From contig NZ_LMDS01000004.1 in assembly GCF_001425865.1 (NCBI RefSeq), forward strand, positions 1,055,586 through 1,119,585: a stretch of 64,000 bases of DNA, given 5' to 3'. The position numbers and the translations under genes are program-made. The DNA is from Rhizobacter sp. Root404 (GTDB lineage Bacteria > Pseudomonadota > Gammaproteobacteria > Burkholderiales > Burkholderiaceae_C). Shown piece by piece: positions 19,276 to 28,983 of the stretch. Numbering within the stretch: position 1 is the stretch's first letter; each line of letters starts with the position of its first letter. Under the pieces are notes generated by a model. It searched no databases. It worked only from the letters and a program-made list of their open reading frames with translations, and was not told where the DNA came from.

Positions 19276-19681
19276 ACCTGACCGATTCGCCCGCCGCATC
19301 GAAGGCGGCGAAGCCGTCGATCCGGCCCGACTTGATCGACTCGATCATGCGCTGCAGCGGTGCCTCGGCCTGCAGCGAGGACGGTCCCGTGTCGTCGGTA
19401 CCGGCGAGCGCGCCGACGAACACGATGTCCCAGGCCTGACCGAGCTCGCGCGATTCGTTGCACAGGACCTCGAACGACGCCAGTTCGTCGGGTCGCTTGT
19501 CGATGCAGGCCAGCGGCGTCAGTGTGCCCCCCTCTCCGGCATCGAAGCGCAGGCGCTCGTCGGGGGTGGCATCGTCCGGCAGGCCGGCGGTCGCGAGGAC
19601 CAGCAGCAGGCGCTGCGGCTCCGCCTGGGCGCGCGCCGCACGCAGCAGGTCGTCGAAAGTCGAGAGCGTCATCGTTTGCAT
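19268..19681 (-). CDS. Uncharacterised protein at the end of the nar operon
   Basis: A 137-residue soluble protein (MQTMTLSTFDDLLRAARAQ...) with no transmembrane segment and no signal peptide. Recognisable features are LLLVLATAGLPDDATPDERLRFDAGEGGTLTPLACIDK and a C-terminal LQRMIESIKSGRIDGFAAFD. From memory, similar proteins sit at the 3' end of betaproteobacterial narGHJI clusters and have sometimes been labelled ribonucleotide reductase subunit alpha; nothing in the sequence (no catalytic cysteines, far too short) supports that. It lies 16 bp after the parvulin gene, so it is probably co-transcribed. Start 19672 is an alternative. Function unknown. Confidence 0.7.
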   Translation of the reverse strand: MQTMTLSTFDDLLRAARAQAEPQRLLLVLATAGLPDDATPDERLRFDAGEGGTLTPLACIDKRPDELASFEVLCNESRELGQAWDIVFVGALAGTDDTGPSSLQAEAPLQRMIESIKSGRIDGFAAFDAAGESVRFT

Positions 19682-19697
19682 CCGCCGCAGCGGTACG

Positions 19698-20507
19698 TCA
19701 TTGAACCAGCGGCGTGGCGGCCGCCTCGAGGTCGACGCCTTCGACCCGCGCCTGGCCGGCCAGCACCTGCATGCACTGGCGCAGTGCCGTGACCCAGGCC
19801 TGCTGGCGCAGCGCCATCGCGACCGCACCGCGCACCGCCTCGAACGGCTGCGGGATGCCGCCCTCGCGTTCCAGCACTTCGACCACATGCAGGCCGAAGC
19901 GGCTGTGCACCAGCCGCGGCAGCACGCCGATCTCGACATGGCCGAACAGTTCGCGCGCGAACTCGGGCGCGCAGTCTTCGGGCGCCAGCCAGCCGAGCTC
20001 GCCACCGTGCTCGCCGCTCGGGCAGTTCGACAGCTCTCGGGCCGAGCGGCCGAAGCCGTCGGCGGCCGTGCCGTCGTGGCAGCGCACGTCGAGCAGGCAG
20101 GTCTCCGCGCGGTTGCGGAGCGCGACCACGTCCATCCCCGGCGTGACCGCGAACAGGATGTGGCGCACTCTGACCTTCTCGCCGGTGCGGTAGCGCGCGG
20201 CGTGCGCGGCGTGGTGGCGCGCACAGGCCTCGTCGGACGGCTCGGGCAGCTTCAGTTCGGCCTCCAGCCAGGCATCGATGGCGTCGGACGCCGCCTCGCT
20301 GACGACGCCGTCCACCGGCACCGGGTCGGCGGCAGCCAGCAGGCCGGCGCCAATGGCGGCCTGCCGCAGCAGCTCGGTGTTGGCGCGCTGGCGCAGCGCT
20401 TCCAGCGGCAGCGCCTCGTCGTCGCGATGCAACGGCACCCCGTTGATGCGTGCAACGCTCGGGGCCAGGGTGGGTGTCGACATGCTCATCTCCCGTGAGT
20501 CGTTCAT
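19698..20507 (-). CDS. Parvulin-type peptidyl-prolyl cis-trans isomerase of the nar operon
   Basis: The 269-residue product resembles NifM/PpiC. An N-terminal helical region (about 1-110) precedes a parvulin domain beginning VRVRHILFAVTPGMDV and running through GGELGWLAPEDCAPEFARELF to FGLHVVEVLERE. There is no signal peptide, so it acts in the cytoplasm. The ATG at 20507 overlaps the narI stop (ATGA). Its place in the operon suggests that it helps fold or assemble nitrate reductase, as NifM does for nitrogenase; this is an inference. A shorter start at 20489 is possible. Confidence 0.85.
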   Translation of the reverse strand: MNDSREMSMSTPTLAPSVARINGVPLHRDDEALPLEALRQRANTELLRQAAIGAGLLAAADPVPVDGVVSEAASDAIDAWLEAELKLPEPSDEACARHHAAHAARYRTGEKVRVRHILFAVTPGMDVVALRNRAETCLLDVRCHDGTAADGFGRSARELSNCPSGEHGGELGWLAPEDCAPEFARELFGHVEIGVLPRLVHSRFGLHVVEVLEREGGIPQPFEAVRGAVAMALRQQAWVTALRQCMQVLAGQARVEGVDLEAAATPLVQ

Positions 20508-21223
20508 GGGCGCGGCAGGTTGTGGCCGGCCGGCACGTTCAGGCGCCGGCTGCGCACGACCTGGTGCGGGCGGAACAGGAAGCCGACGGTCGCGAACCCG
20601 CTCCACACATGCACCAGCCGGCTGAACGGGAACAGCAGGAAGATCGTCATGCCGAACACGATGTGGAACAGGTACGGCCACGGCAGTGCGCTCAGCACCG
20701 TCGCGTCGACCGGCCGCAGCGTGACGATGCGCTGGGCCCAGTCCGCGAGGATCACCATCGTGCTGCCGTCGGCATGCGCCCACGAGAACGGCAGCGTGAT
20801 CAGCCCGACCACCAGCTGCACCCACAGGATCACCAGGATCGCGATGTCGGTGCGGTGGCTGGTGAGCCGGATGCGCTGGTCGAACACACGCCGGTAGAGC
20901 AGCATCGACAGCCCGACAAAGCACAGCGCCCCGGCGATGCCGCCTGCGACCACCGCCAGCATCTGCTTGGTGCCGGCGCTCATGAACACGCCGTATACCG
21001 AATGCGGCGTGAAAAGCCCGACCAGGTGGCCGAAGAACAGGAACAGGATGCCGAAGTGGAACAGGTTGCTGCCCCAGCGCAGCAGGCCGGCGCGCAGCAG
21101 TTGCGACGAGTCACTCTTCCACGAGTACTGGTTCTGGTCGAAGCGGATCAGGCTGCCCATCACGAACACCGTGAAGCAGACGTACGGATAGACCTGGAAC
21201 AGAAAGCCGTAGACGCCGTTCAT
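20504..21223 (-). CDS. narI: Respiratory nitrate reductase gamma subunit
   Basis: The 239-residue cytochrome b subunit has five hydrophobic helices. It anchors NarGH to the inner membrane and oxidises quinol through two haems b. Probable haem-ligand histidines are in SNLFHFGILFLFFGHLVG and in the C-terminal YLFHIVFGMTIFLLFPFSRLVHVW. Overlaps with narJ upstream and the parvulin gene downstream are both ATGA. Length and topology are normal for NarI. Confidence 0.96.
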   Translation of the reverse strand: MNGVYGFLFQVYPYVCFTVFVMGSLIRFDQNQYSWKSDSSQLLRAGLLRWGSNLFHFGILFLFFGHLVGLFTPHSVYGVFMSAGTKQMLAVVAGGIAGALCFVGLSMLLYRRVFDQRIRLTSHRTDIAILVILWVQLVVGLITLPFSWAHADGSTMVILADWAQRIVTLRPVDATVLSALPWPYLFHIVFGMTIFLLFPFSRLVHVWSGFATVGFLFRPHQVVRSRRLNVPAGHNLPRP

Positions 21224-21927
21224 GACGATGCTCCCGATGAAACGATGGATGCCGTCGCCGGCCTGCGCACGATGTGCACCGGTTGCGCCTGCCCCGGGCG
21301 CGCCTGGCCCTTGGACGAACAGCCGTCGAACACCACCGGCTCGGCCCAGCTCTCGTCGAGCGGCTCCTCCACGGGCGGCTGCACCGCCTGCGCCGTCTCT
21401 CCAGCCAGCTCGAGCAGCGCACCGAGCGCGCTTGCATACGGGCTGTCGCGGTGGCGCAGCGCCGCGAAGATCGCGTTGAAGATGTGCGCCATCTCGCCGA
21501 GAAAGGCCTTCGCCTCGCGCACTGGCTGGGTCGAGACGAACTCGAGCACCGCCGGCAGGTAGTCGGGCAGCTCGCCTTCGGCCAGCACCAGGCCGGCGGT
21601 CTCGTAGGTCTGGCCGAGGTCGATCAGCGCCGGCCCGCGCTCGCGCGAGTCGCCATGCACGTGCTCGAACAGGTGCAGCGAGGTGCCGCGGCCGCGATCG
21701 AACAGGTCGACGTAGTCGGCCTCGGCGGCGAGCGGCTCGGCGCGGGCGAGTGCGTCCATCAGCGCGTCGAGTTCGAGCAGGCGCGCGGCGGGCAGCGCGT
21801 GCTCGTCGCGCAGCAAGGCGCGCATCTCGGGCAGGTGGCTGCGCAGGGTCGCATCCGGGTAGCCGAGCAGCGCGGCGAGCACGCGCAGGCTATTGGTCAT
21901 CGGGGGCAAAGCCTTGGGGGCGAACAT
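21220..21927 (-). CDS. narJ: Nitrate reductase assembly chaperone NarJ
   Basis: A 235-residue TorD/NarJ-family chaperone that binds the NarG N-terminus and helps molybdenum cofactor insertion. The family region RVLAALLGYPDATLRSHLPEM and the motif FEHVHGDSRERGPALIDLGQTYE are clear. The C-terminal 45 residues are low-complexity and polar, as is common. ATG 21927 is used; ATG 21900 (MTNSLRVLAAL) is an alternative. It begins 2 bp after narH and overlaps narI. Confidence 0.95.
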   Translation of the reverse strand: MFAPKALPPMTNSLRVLAALLGYPDATLRSHLPEMRALLRDEHALPAARLLELDALMDALARAEPLAAEADYVDLFDRGRGTSLHLFEHVHGDSRERGPALIDLGQTYETAGLVLAEGELPDYLPAVLEFVSTQPVREAKAFLGEMAHIFNAIFAALRHRDSPYASALGALLELAGETAQAVQPPVEEPLDESWAEPVVFDGCSSKGQARPGQAQPVHIVRRPATASIVSSGASS

Positions 21928-21929
21928 GG

Positions 21930-23462
21930 TCAGACCTCCGCCTTGATGGGAATCGTGCGCTTCTTGTCGCCGCCGAACAGGCTCACCTCGCTGGTGCCCT
22001 CGGAGCAGCCGTTGCCGAAGGTGAAGCCGCAGCCGCCGCGCACGTTGAAGGTGTTCTCGGCGTACTCGCGGTGGGTGGTCGGGATCACGAACCGGTCCTC
22101 GTAGTTGGCGATCGCCATCACGTGGTACATGTCCTCGACCTGGGCCTGCGTGATGCCGACCTGCTGCAGCACCGCCTGGTTGATCTGCCCGTCCACATGC
22201 TTGGCGCGGTGGTAGGCGCGCATCGCCAGCATGCGTTCGAGCGAGCGCACCACCGGCACCGTGTCGCCGGCGGTCAACAGGTTCGCGAGGTACTTGACCG
22301 GGATGCGCAGCTGGTTCACGTCCGGGATCTCGCCGTTCGCACCCACATGCCCGGCGTTCGCGGCCGCGCTGATCGGCGACAGCGGCGGGATGTACCAGAC
22401 CATCGGCAGCGTGCGGTACTCCGGGTGCAGCGGCAGCGCCACCTTCCACTGCACCGCCATCTTGTAGATGGGGCTCTTGCGCGCGGCTTCCATCCACTTG
22501 TCGGGGATGCCGTCGACCTGCGCCTGCGCGATCACCTTCGGATCGAACGGGTCGAGGAAGATGTCGAGCTGCGCAGGGTACAGGTCGCGGTCGTGCTCGA
22601 CGCTTGCCGCCTCCTGGATGCGATCGGCGTCGTACAGCAGCACGCCGAGGTAGCGGATGCGGCCGACGCAGGTCTCGCTGCACACCGTGGGTTCGCCGGC
22701 CTCGATGCGCGGGTAGCAGAAGGTGCACTTCTCGGCCTTGCCGCTCTTCCAGTTGTAGTAGATCTTCTTGTACGGGCAGCCGCTCACGCACATGCGCCAG
22801 CCGCGGCACTTGTCCTGGTCGACGAGCACGATGCCGTCTTCCTCGCGCTTGTAGATCGAGCCCGACGGGCACGACGCCACGCAGGCCGGGTTCAGGCAGT
22901 GCTCGCACAGGCGAGGCAGGTACATCATGAAGGTGTTCTCGAACTGGCCGAGCATGTCCTTCTGCACCTGCTCGAAGCCGTCGAGGTTCTTGTCCTTGCT
23001 GCGCTTGGCGAACTCGCCGCCGAGGATCTCCTCCCAGTTCGGACCCCAGACGATCTTGTCCATCTGCTTGCCGGTGATCAGGCTGCGCGGGCGCGCGGTC
23101 GGCGTGGCCTTCATCTCGGGCGCCGACTGCAGGTGCTGGTAGTCGAAGGTGAACGGCTCGTAGTAGTCGTCGATCTCGGGCAGGTTCGGGTTCGCGAAGA
23201 TGCGCATCAGCAGCTTCCACTTCGCGCCCTGGCGCGGCTCGATCTTGCCGCTGGCCTTACGGATCCAGCCGCCGTTCCATTTGTCCTGGTTCTCCCACTC
23301 CTTCGGGTAGCCGATGCCGGGCTTGGTCTCGACGTTGTTGAACCAGGCGTATTCCATGCCGGGCCGGCTGGTCCAGACGTTCTTGCAGGTCACCGAGCAG
23401 GTGTGGCAGCCGATGCACTTGTCGAGGTTCAGGACCATGCCGATCTGCGCGCGGATCTTCAT
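21930..23462 (-). CDS. narH: Respiratory nitrate reductase beta subunit
   Basis: The 510-residue iron-sulfur subunit relays electrons from NarI to NarG. Four cysteine clusters are visible: CIGCHTCSVTC near the N-terminus, CEHCLNPACVASC, CRGWRMCVSGC (Trp in place of one Cys, the hallmark of the [3Fe-4S] centre) and CTFC with later CSETC. There is no signal peptide, as expected for a cytoplasm-facing subunit. The start overlaps the narG stop (ATGA). Confidence 0.97.
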   Translation of the reverse strand: MKIRAQIGMVLNLDKCIGCHTCSVTCKNVWTSRPGMEYAWFNNVETKPGIGYPKEWENQDKWNGGWIRKASGKIEPRQGAKWKLLMRIFANPNLPEIDDYYEPFTFDYQHLQSAPEMKATPTARPRSLITGKQMDKIVWGPNWEEILGGEFAKRSKDKNLDGFEQVQKDMLGQFENTFMMYLPRLCEHCLNPACVASCPSGSIYKREEDGIVLVDQDKCRGWRMCVSGCPYKKIYYNWKSGKAEKCTFCYPRIEAGEPTVCSETCVGRIRYLGVLLYDADRIQEAASVEHDRDLYPAQLDIFLDPFDPKVIAQAQVDGIPDKWMEAARKSPIYKMAVQWKVALPLHPEYRTLPMVWYIPPLSPISAAANAGHVGANGEIPDVNQLRIPVKYLANLLTAGDTVPVVRSLERMLAMRAYHRAKHVDGQINQAVLQQVGITQAQVEDMYHVMAIANYEDRFVIPTTHREYAENTFNVRGGCGFTFGNGCSEGTSEVSLFGGDKKRTIPIKAEV

Positions 23463-26400
23463 GCGACTTCTCCTTCTGCCTGGACCTTCGGGATGAGTTC
23501 GTCCGCCACCGGCGTGTCGAGCCAGTCGACCTTGTTCATCTTGCGCACGACCACGAATTCGTCGCGGTTGGTGCCGATGGTCCCGTAGTAGTTGAAGCCG
23601 TAGCTGAACTGCGCGTAGCCGCCGATCATGTGGGTCGGCTTCAGCACGATGCGGGTCACCGAGTTGTGGATGCCGCCGCGCGCGCCGGTGATCTCGGAGC
23701 CCGGGGTGTTCACGATCTTCTCCTGCGCGTGGTACATCATCACCATGCCCGGCTTGACCCGCTGGCTCACCACCGCGCGGGCCGCGATCGCGCCGTTCAG
23801 GTTGAAGAGTTCGATCCAGTCGTTGTCCTCGATGCCGACCGACTTGGCATCGTCCTCGCTCAGCCACACGCACGGCCCGCCGCGGCTCAGCGTGAGCATC
23901 AGCAGGTTGTCGGTGTAAGTGGAGTGGATGCCCCACTTCTGGTGCGGCGTGATGAAGTTCAGCGCGATCTCGGGGTGGCCGTTCGGCTTGATGCCCTGGA
24001 TGCCCGCGGTGGTCTTCAGGTCGACCGGCGGCCGGTAGCTGGTGAAGCCCTCGCCGAACGCGATCATCCACGGGTGGTCGAGGTAGAACTGCTGCCGGCC
24101 GGTCAGCGTGCGCCACGGGATCATCTCGTGCACGTTGGTGTAGCCGGCGTTGTACGAGACCGTCTCGCTCTCGATGCCACTCCAGGTCGGCGAGCTGATG
24201 ATCTTGCGCGGCTGCGCCTGGATGTCGCGGAAGCGGATCTTCTCGTCCTCGCGGTGAATCGCGAGGTGGGTGTGGTCCAGGCCGGTCTGCTTGCCGAGCG
24301 CCTGCCAGGCCTTCACCGCCACATGGCCGTTGGTCTCGGGCGCGAGCTGCAGGATCACCTCACAGGCGTCGATGTCGGTCTCGATCTTCGGCATGCCGCA
24401 GGTCACGCCCTCGGCGGTGACGAGGCCGCTCAGTTCGCCGAGCTGCTTCACCTCCGTCTGGGTGTTCCAGGCGATGCCCTTGCCGCCGTTGCCGATCTTG
24501 TTCAGCAGCGGCCCGAGGGCAGTGAAGCGCTTGAACGTGTTCGGGTAGTCGCGCTCGACCACCTGCATGTTCGGCGCGGTCTTGCCTGGGATCAGCGCGC
24601 ACTCGCCGCGCTGCCAGTCCTTCACGTCGAAGGGCTGCGCCAGTTCGGCCGGGCTGTCGTGCATCAACGGTGTCAGCACCAGTTCGCGCTCGACGCCGAG
24701 GTGGCCGACGCAGACCTCGCTGAACTTCTGCGCGAAGCCCTTGTAGATGTCCCAGTCGCTGCGCGATTGCCAGGCCGGGTCCACAGCGGTCGAGAGCGGG
24801 TGGATGAACGGGTGCATGTCGCTGGTGTTGAGGTCGTTCTTCTCGTACCAGGTCGCGGTCGGCAGCACGATGTCGCTGTACAGGCAGGTGGTGCTCATGC
24901 GGAAGTCGAGCGTCACCAGCAGGTCGAGCTTGCCTTCGGGGGCCTTGTCGTGCCAGACGACTTCGCTCGGCTTGGCCTCTTCGGCACCGAGGTCCTTGCC
25001 TTGCACGCCGTTGCTGGTGCCGAGCAGGTGCTTCAGGACATACTCGTGGCCCTTGCCCGAGGAACCCAGGATGTTGGAGCGCCAGACAAACATGTTGCGC
25101 GGCCAGTTGTCGGGGTGATCCGGATCGGTGCAGCTCAGCTTGAGCGAGCCGTCCAGCAACGCCTTGACCGCGTAGTCCTTCGCCTCCAGGCCGGCGGCGG
25201 CGGCATCGCGCACCACCTGCATCGGGTTGGTCTGCAACTGCGGGGCGGACGGCAGCCAGCCCATGCGCTCGGCGCGCACGTTGTAGTCGATCATGCTGCC
25301 GGCGTAACGCTTCTTGTCGGCCAGCGGCGACAGCACCTCGTCCATGCCGAGCTTCTCGTAGCGCCACTGGTCGGTGTGGGCGTAGAAGAAGCTGGTGCTG
25401 TTCATCTGGCGCGGCGGGCGCACCCAGTCGAGCGCGAAGGCCAGCGGCGTCCAGCCGGTCTGCGGGCGCAGCTTTTCCTGGCCCACGTAGTGCGCCCAGC
25501 CCCCGCCCGACTGGCCGATGCAGCCGCACATCATCAGCATGTTGATGACGCCGCGGTAGTTCATGTCGCTGTGGTACCAGTGGTTCATCGCCGCGCCGAT
25601 GATCACCATCGACTTGCCGTGCGTCTTGTGCGCGTTCTCGGCGAACTGGTGGGCCACGGTGATCAGCTGCGCGCGCGGTGTGCCGGTGATCTTCTCCTGC
25701 CACGCCGGCGTGTACGGCGTGTCGTCGTCGAAGCTCGTCGCGGCCAGCTCGCCGGGCAGGCCGCGGGCGATGCCGTAGTTCGCGACCTGCAGGTCGAACA
25801 CGGTGGCGACCAGCGCCTCGCGCTTGTCGCCCGCCTTGCCGAGCGTGATGCGGCGCACCGGGACGGTCCGAACCAGCACATCGCTTTGCACGTTGTTCGG
25901 GAAGTTCGCGCTGACCACGCCGCCGAAGTACGGGAAGCCGACCTTCGCGGTGTCGGTACTGGGCGTCTCGCCTTCCATCACCGACAACTGCAGCCTCACG
26001 TCGTGGCCGTGCCGCGCCTCTTTCGCCTCGAGGTTCCACTGCCCTTCGTCGGCGCGCCCGTCCGGACCCCAGCGGAAGCCGATCGCGCCGACCGGCAGCA
26101 CGACCTTGCCGTCTTCGTCGAACGCAACCGTCTTCCACTCCGGGTTGTTGGCCTGGCCGAGCTTGCCGTTGAAGTCGGACGCACGCACGTAGCGGTCGGG
26201 CACCATCACCACCTCGCCGCCCGGCAGCGTGTGCTCCTTCAGCATCACCAGCATCGGCATGTCGGTGTAGCGGCGCACGTAGTCGTCGAAGTACGCGCTG
26301 CGCTCGCCAGTGTCGGGGAAGTAGAAGTTCTTCAGGATCACGTGGCCCATCGCCATGGCGACCGCGGCATCCGTGCCCTGCTTCGGGTTCATCCAGATGT

Positions 26401-27274
26401 CGGCGAGCTTCGCGACCTCGGAGTAGTCGGGCGTGACCGCCACCGTCTTCGTGCCCTTGTAGCGGACCTCGGTGAAGAAGTGCGCGTCGGGCGTGCGCGT
26501 CTGCGGCACGTTCGAGCCCCAGGCGATGATGAAGCTCGAGTTGAACCAGTCGGCCGACTCGGGCACGTCGGTCTGCTCGCCCCAGACCTGCGGGCTGGCC
26601 GGTGGCAGGTCGCAGTACCAGTCGTAGAAGCTCATGCACACGCCGCCGATCAGGCTCAGGTAGCGCGAACCGGCGGCGTAGCTGACCATGCTCATCGCCG
26701 GGATCGGCGAGAAGCCGATCACGCGGTCGGCGCCGTGGCGCTTGATCGTGTAGACGTTGGCGGCGGCGACGATCTCGTTGACCTCGTCCCAGTTCGAGCG
26801 CACGAAGCCGCCGAGGCCACGCACCTGCTGATAGTCGCGCCGCTTCGCATCGTCCTCGACGATCGAGGCCCACGCATCGACCGGGTCGTGCGCCAGCCGC
26901 GCCGTGCGCCAGGTCTTGAGCAGACGGCCGCGCACCATCGGATACTTCACCCGGTTCGCACTGTAGAGGTACCAGCTGTAGCTCGCGCCCCGCGCGCAGC
27001 CGCGCGGCTCGTGGTTGGGCATGTCCCAGCGGGTGCGCGGGTAGTCGGTCTGCTGGGTCTCCCAGGTCACGATGCCGCCCTTGACGTAGATCTTCCACGA
27101 GCAGGAGCCGGTGCAGTTGACGCCGTGCGTGCTGCGCACGATCTTGTCGTGGGCCCAGCGGTTGCGGTAGGCGTCTTCCCAGGTCCGGTCCTCGCCGGTG
27201 GTGACGCCGTGGTCGCCGGCGAAGGCCTCGCGGGGCTGCGAGAAGTAGGTCAGGCGGTCGAGGAAGTGGCTCAT
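23459..27274 (-). CDS. narG: Respiratory nitrate reductase alpha subunit
   Basis: The 1271-residue molybdenum bis-MGD catalytic subunit reduces nitrate to nitrite on the cytoplasmic side. The FS0 cluster region near the N-terminus is HGVNCTGSCSWKIYVKGG with a further cysteine in HEPRGCARG; the histidine ligand is typical of membrane-bound NarG. The Mo-coordinating aspartate region lies further on (YCDLPPASPQVWGEQTDVPE). Length is close to the usual 1240-1260. It is preceded by narK2 with a 28-bp gap. A very long open frame on the opposite strand is a codon-bias shadow. Confidence 0.98.
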   Translation of the reverse strand: MSHFLDRLTYFSQPREAFAGDHGVTTGEDRTWEDAYRNRWAHDKIVRSTHGVNCTGSCSWKIYVKGGIVTWETQQTDYPRTRWDMPNHEPRGCARGASYSWYLYSANRVKYPMVRGRLLKTWRTARLAHDPVDAWASIVEDDAKRRDYQQVRGLGGFVRSNWDEVNEIVAAANVYTIKRHGADRVIGFSPIPAMSMVSYAAGSRYLSLIGGVCMSFYDWYCDLPPASPQVWGEQTDVPESADWFNSSFIIAWGSNVPQTRTPDAHFFTEVRYKGTKTVAVTPDYSEVAKLADIWMNPKQGTDAAVAMAMGHVILKNFYFPDTGERSAYFDDYVRRYTDMPMLVMLKEHTLPGGEVVMVPDRYVRASDFNGKLGQANNPEWKTVAFDEDGKVVLPVGAIGFRWGPDGRADEGQWNLEAKEARHGHDVRLQLSVMEGETPSTDTAKVGFPYFGGVVSANFPNNVQSDVLVRTVPVRRITLGKAGDKREALVATVFDLQVANYGIARGLPGELAATSFDDDTPYTPAWQEKITGTPRAQLITVAHQFAENAHKTHGKSMVIIGAAMNHWYHSDMNYRGVINMLMMCGCIGQSGGGWAHYVGQEKLRPQTGWTPLAFALDWVRPPRQMNSTSFFYAHTDQWRYEKLGMDEVLSPLADKKRYAGSMIDYNVRAERMGWLPSAPQLQTNPMQVVRDAAAAGLEAKDYAVKALLDGSLKLSCTDPDHPDNWPRNMFVWRSNILGSSGKGHEYVLKHLLGTSNGVQGKDLGAEEAKPSEVVWHDKAPEGKLDLLVTLDFRMSTTCLYSDIVLPTATWYEKNDLNTSDMHPFIHPLSTAVDPAWQSRSDWDIYKGFAQKFSEVCVGHLGVERELVLTPLMHDSPAELAQPFDVKDWQRGECALIPGKTAPNMQVVERDYPNTFKRFTALGPLLNKIGNGGKGIAWNTQTEVKQLGELSGLVTAEGVTCGMPKIETDIDACEVILQLAPETNGHVAVKAWQALGKQTGLDHTHLAIHREDEKIRFRDIQAQPRKIISSPTWSGIESETVSYNAGYTNVHEMIPWRTLTGRQQFYLDHPWMIAFGEGFTSYRPPVDLKTTAGIQGIKPNGHPEIALNFITPHQKWGIHSTYTDNLLMLTLSRGGPCVWLSEDDAKSVGIEDNDWIELFNLNGAIAARAVVSQRVKPGMVMMYHAQEKIVNTPGSEITGARGGIHNSVTRIVLKPTHMIGGYAQFSYGFNYYGTIGTNRDEFVVVRKMNKVDWLDTPVADELIPKVQAEGEVA

Positions 27275-27302
27275 GGATTCGGGCTCCGGAAATTCGTGGC
27301 GA

Positions 27303-28958
27303 TCAGGGGTTCTTCACGTAGGCGTTCTTGCGCAGGTAGAACCACCAGTTCAGCACCAGGCACAGCGCGTAGAAGACCGCGAAGCCGTACATCGCGACCT
27401 GCGGCGTGCCGGCCTTGATCTGGTCGCCGATCACGATCGGCGCGACGAAGGCGCCGTAGGCGGCGATCGCCGAGGTCCAGCCCAGCACCGGACCGGCCTG
27501 CTGGCGGTCGAAGATCACGCCGATGGTGCGGAAGGTCGAGCCGTTGCCCACGCCGCTGGCGAAGAACAGCACGATGAACAGGCCGAGGAAGGCCGGGAAG
27601 TACTGCTCCGGCATGGCCGAGCCGTAAGCCTGCATCATCACGTAGCCCACCGCGACCGAGGCCACCACCATCACCGCCGAGATGATCTGCGTGACGATCG
27701 AGCCGCCGACCTTGTCGGCGATCCAGCCGCCGATCGGCCGCACCGCGGCGCCGACGAACGGGCCGATCCAGGCATAGGCCAGCACCGGCGGCGCGTTCGG
27801 GTTGTTCAGCGTGTGCTGCAGCACGCCGCTCGCGTCGGGCACATGGCTGACGCCGAAGATCACCTTCATCGACAGCGGCAGCGCCATCGAGAAGCCGATG
27901 AACGAGCCGAAGGTGACGATGTAGAGCATCGTCAGCGACCAGGTGTGCTTGTCCTTGAAGATCGCGAACTGCTTGGCGATGTTCTCCTTCATCGGGCCGA
28001 AGGCGGCGAGCTTCATGATCAGCAGCGCGGCGATCACGTCGAGCGGGATCGCGACCCACATGCTGATCAGGCCCAGACCGGTGGGCTTGGGCAGGTACAG
28101 GTACAGGCCGAGGATCGACGGGATGAAGGCCAGCGTGTAGAGCCAGGTGATCTTGGCGAACGCGACGATCGGCGTGCCGGTGTCGGCCGAGACCGTCTTG
28201 AGGTTGTTCATGCCGAACCAGCACAGGATGGCCAGCGGCACCAGCGACAGCACCCACGCGAAGCCGGCGTTCTGGATCCAGGTCGGCGTACCCGCGGCGA
28301 TCTTGCCGAAGATCCAGCCGCTGTCCTTCAGCAGCGTCATCGGCTCGCCGCCCAGGCTGCCGAAGATGCCCAGCGTCATCACCAGCGGGATCACGATCTG
28401 CATCGTCGTGACGCCGAAGTTGCCGAGGCCCGCGTTCAGGCCGAGCGCCGTGCCCTGCAGCCGCTTCGGGAAGAAGGTGCTGATGTTGGACATCGAGCTG
28501 GCGAAGTTGCCGCCGCCCACGCCCGACCACAGCGCCATCAGCTGGAACGCCCACAGCGGCCAGTCCTTGTGCTGCAGCACGATGCCGGTGCCCAGCGCCG
28601 GCGCCAGCAGCATCGCGGTGGTCAGGAAGATCGTGTTGCGCCCGCCGGCCAGGCGGATCAGGAACGAGGCCGGAATGCGCATCGTCGCACCGGCGATGCC
28701 GGCGATCGCGGTCAGCGTGAACAGCTCGGCCTGCGTGAACGGGAAGCCGAGGTTCATCATCTGCACGGTGATGATTCCCCACATGCCCCAGACCGCGAAG
28801 CCGCACAGCAGCGCCGGCACCGACAGCCACAGGTTGCGGTAGGCAATCGCCTTGCCGCGGGCGGCCCAGAAGGTCTCGTCCTCGGGGCGCCAGTCGGCGA
28901 TGTCGGCGCCCTCGGCGGCGGGCGGCACGGCGATGCCGGGTTTGAGCACGTTGTTCAT
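27303..28958 (-). CDS. narK2: NarK2-type nitrate/nitrite antiporter (MFS)
   Basis: A 551-residue major facilitator protein of the nitrate/nitrite porter family. Both NNP signatures are recognisable: the first around GVGGGNFASSMSNISTFFPK and the second around FFASGVGNGSTFRTIGVIF. It is longer than typical NarK, with an N-terminal cytoplasmic extension of about 45 residues and an extended central region. By order in the operon (second porter) and length it matches NarK2, which exchanges nitrate for nitrite. That division of labour is known from Paracoccus and Pseudomonas relatives; here it is inferred. Confidence 0.9.
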   Translation of the reverse strand: MNNVLKPGIAVPPAAEGADIADWRPEDETFWAARGKAIAYRNLWLSVPALLCGFAVWGMWGIITVQMMNLGFPFTQAELFTLTAIAGIAGATMRIPASFLIRLAGGRNTIFLTTAMLLAPALGTGIVLQHKDWPLWAFQLMALWSGVGGGNFASSMSNISTFFPKRLQGTALGLNAGLGNFGVTTMQIVIPLVMTLGIFGSLGGEPMTLLKDSGWIFGKIAAGTPTWIQNAGFAWVLSLVPLAILCWFGMNNLKTVSADTGTPIVAFAKITWLYTLAFIPSILGLYLYLPKPTGLGLISMWVAIPLDVIAALLIMKLAAFGPMKENIAKQFAIFKDKHTWSLTMLYIVTFGSFIGFSMALPLSMKVIFGVSHVPDASGVLQHTLNNPNAPPVLAYAWIGPFVGAAVRPIGGWIADKVGGSIVTQIISAVMVVASVAVGYVMMQAYGSAMPEQYFPAFLGLFIVLFFASGVGNGSTFRTIGVIFDRQQAGPVLGWTSAIAAYGAFVAPIVIGDQIKAGTPQVAMYGFAVFYALCLVLNWWFYLRKNAYVKNP

Positions 28959-28983
28959 GGGGTTCCTCGAAGGTGGGGAGCGG

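Noticed and set aside
23630..27418. A 1262-codon open frame on the strand opposite narG
   Set aside because: It mirrors narG over nearly its whole length. Strong third-position GC bias removes stops from the opposite frame; its product is low-complexity Arg/His/Val/Ala-rich and resembles nothing known.
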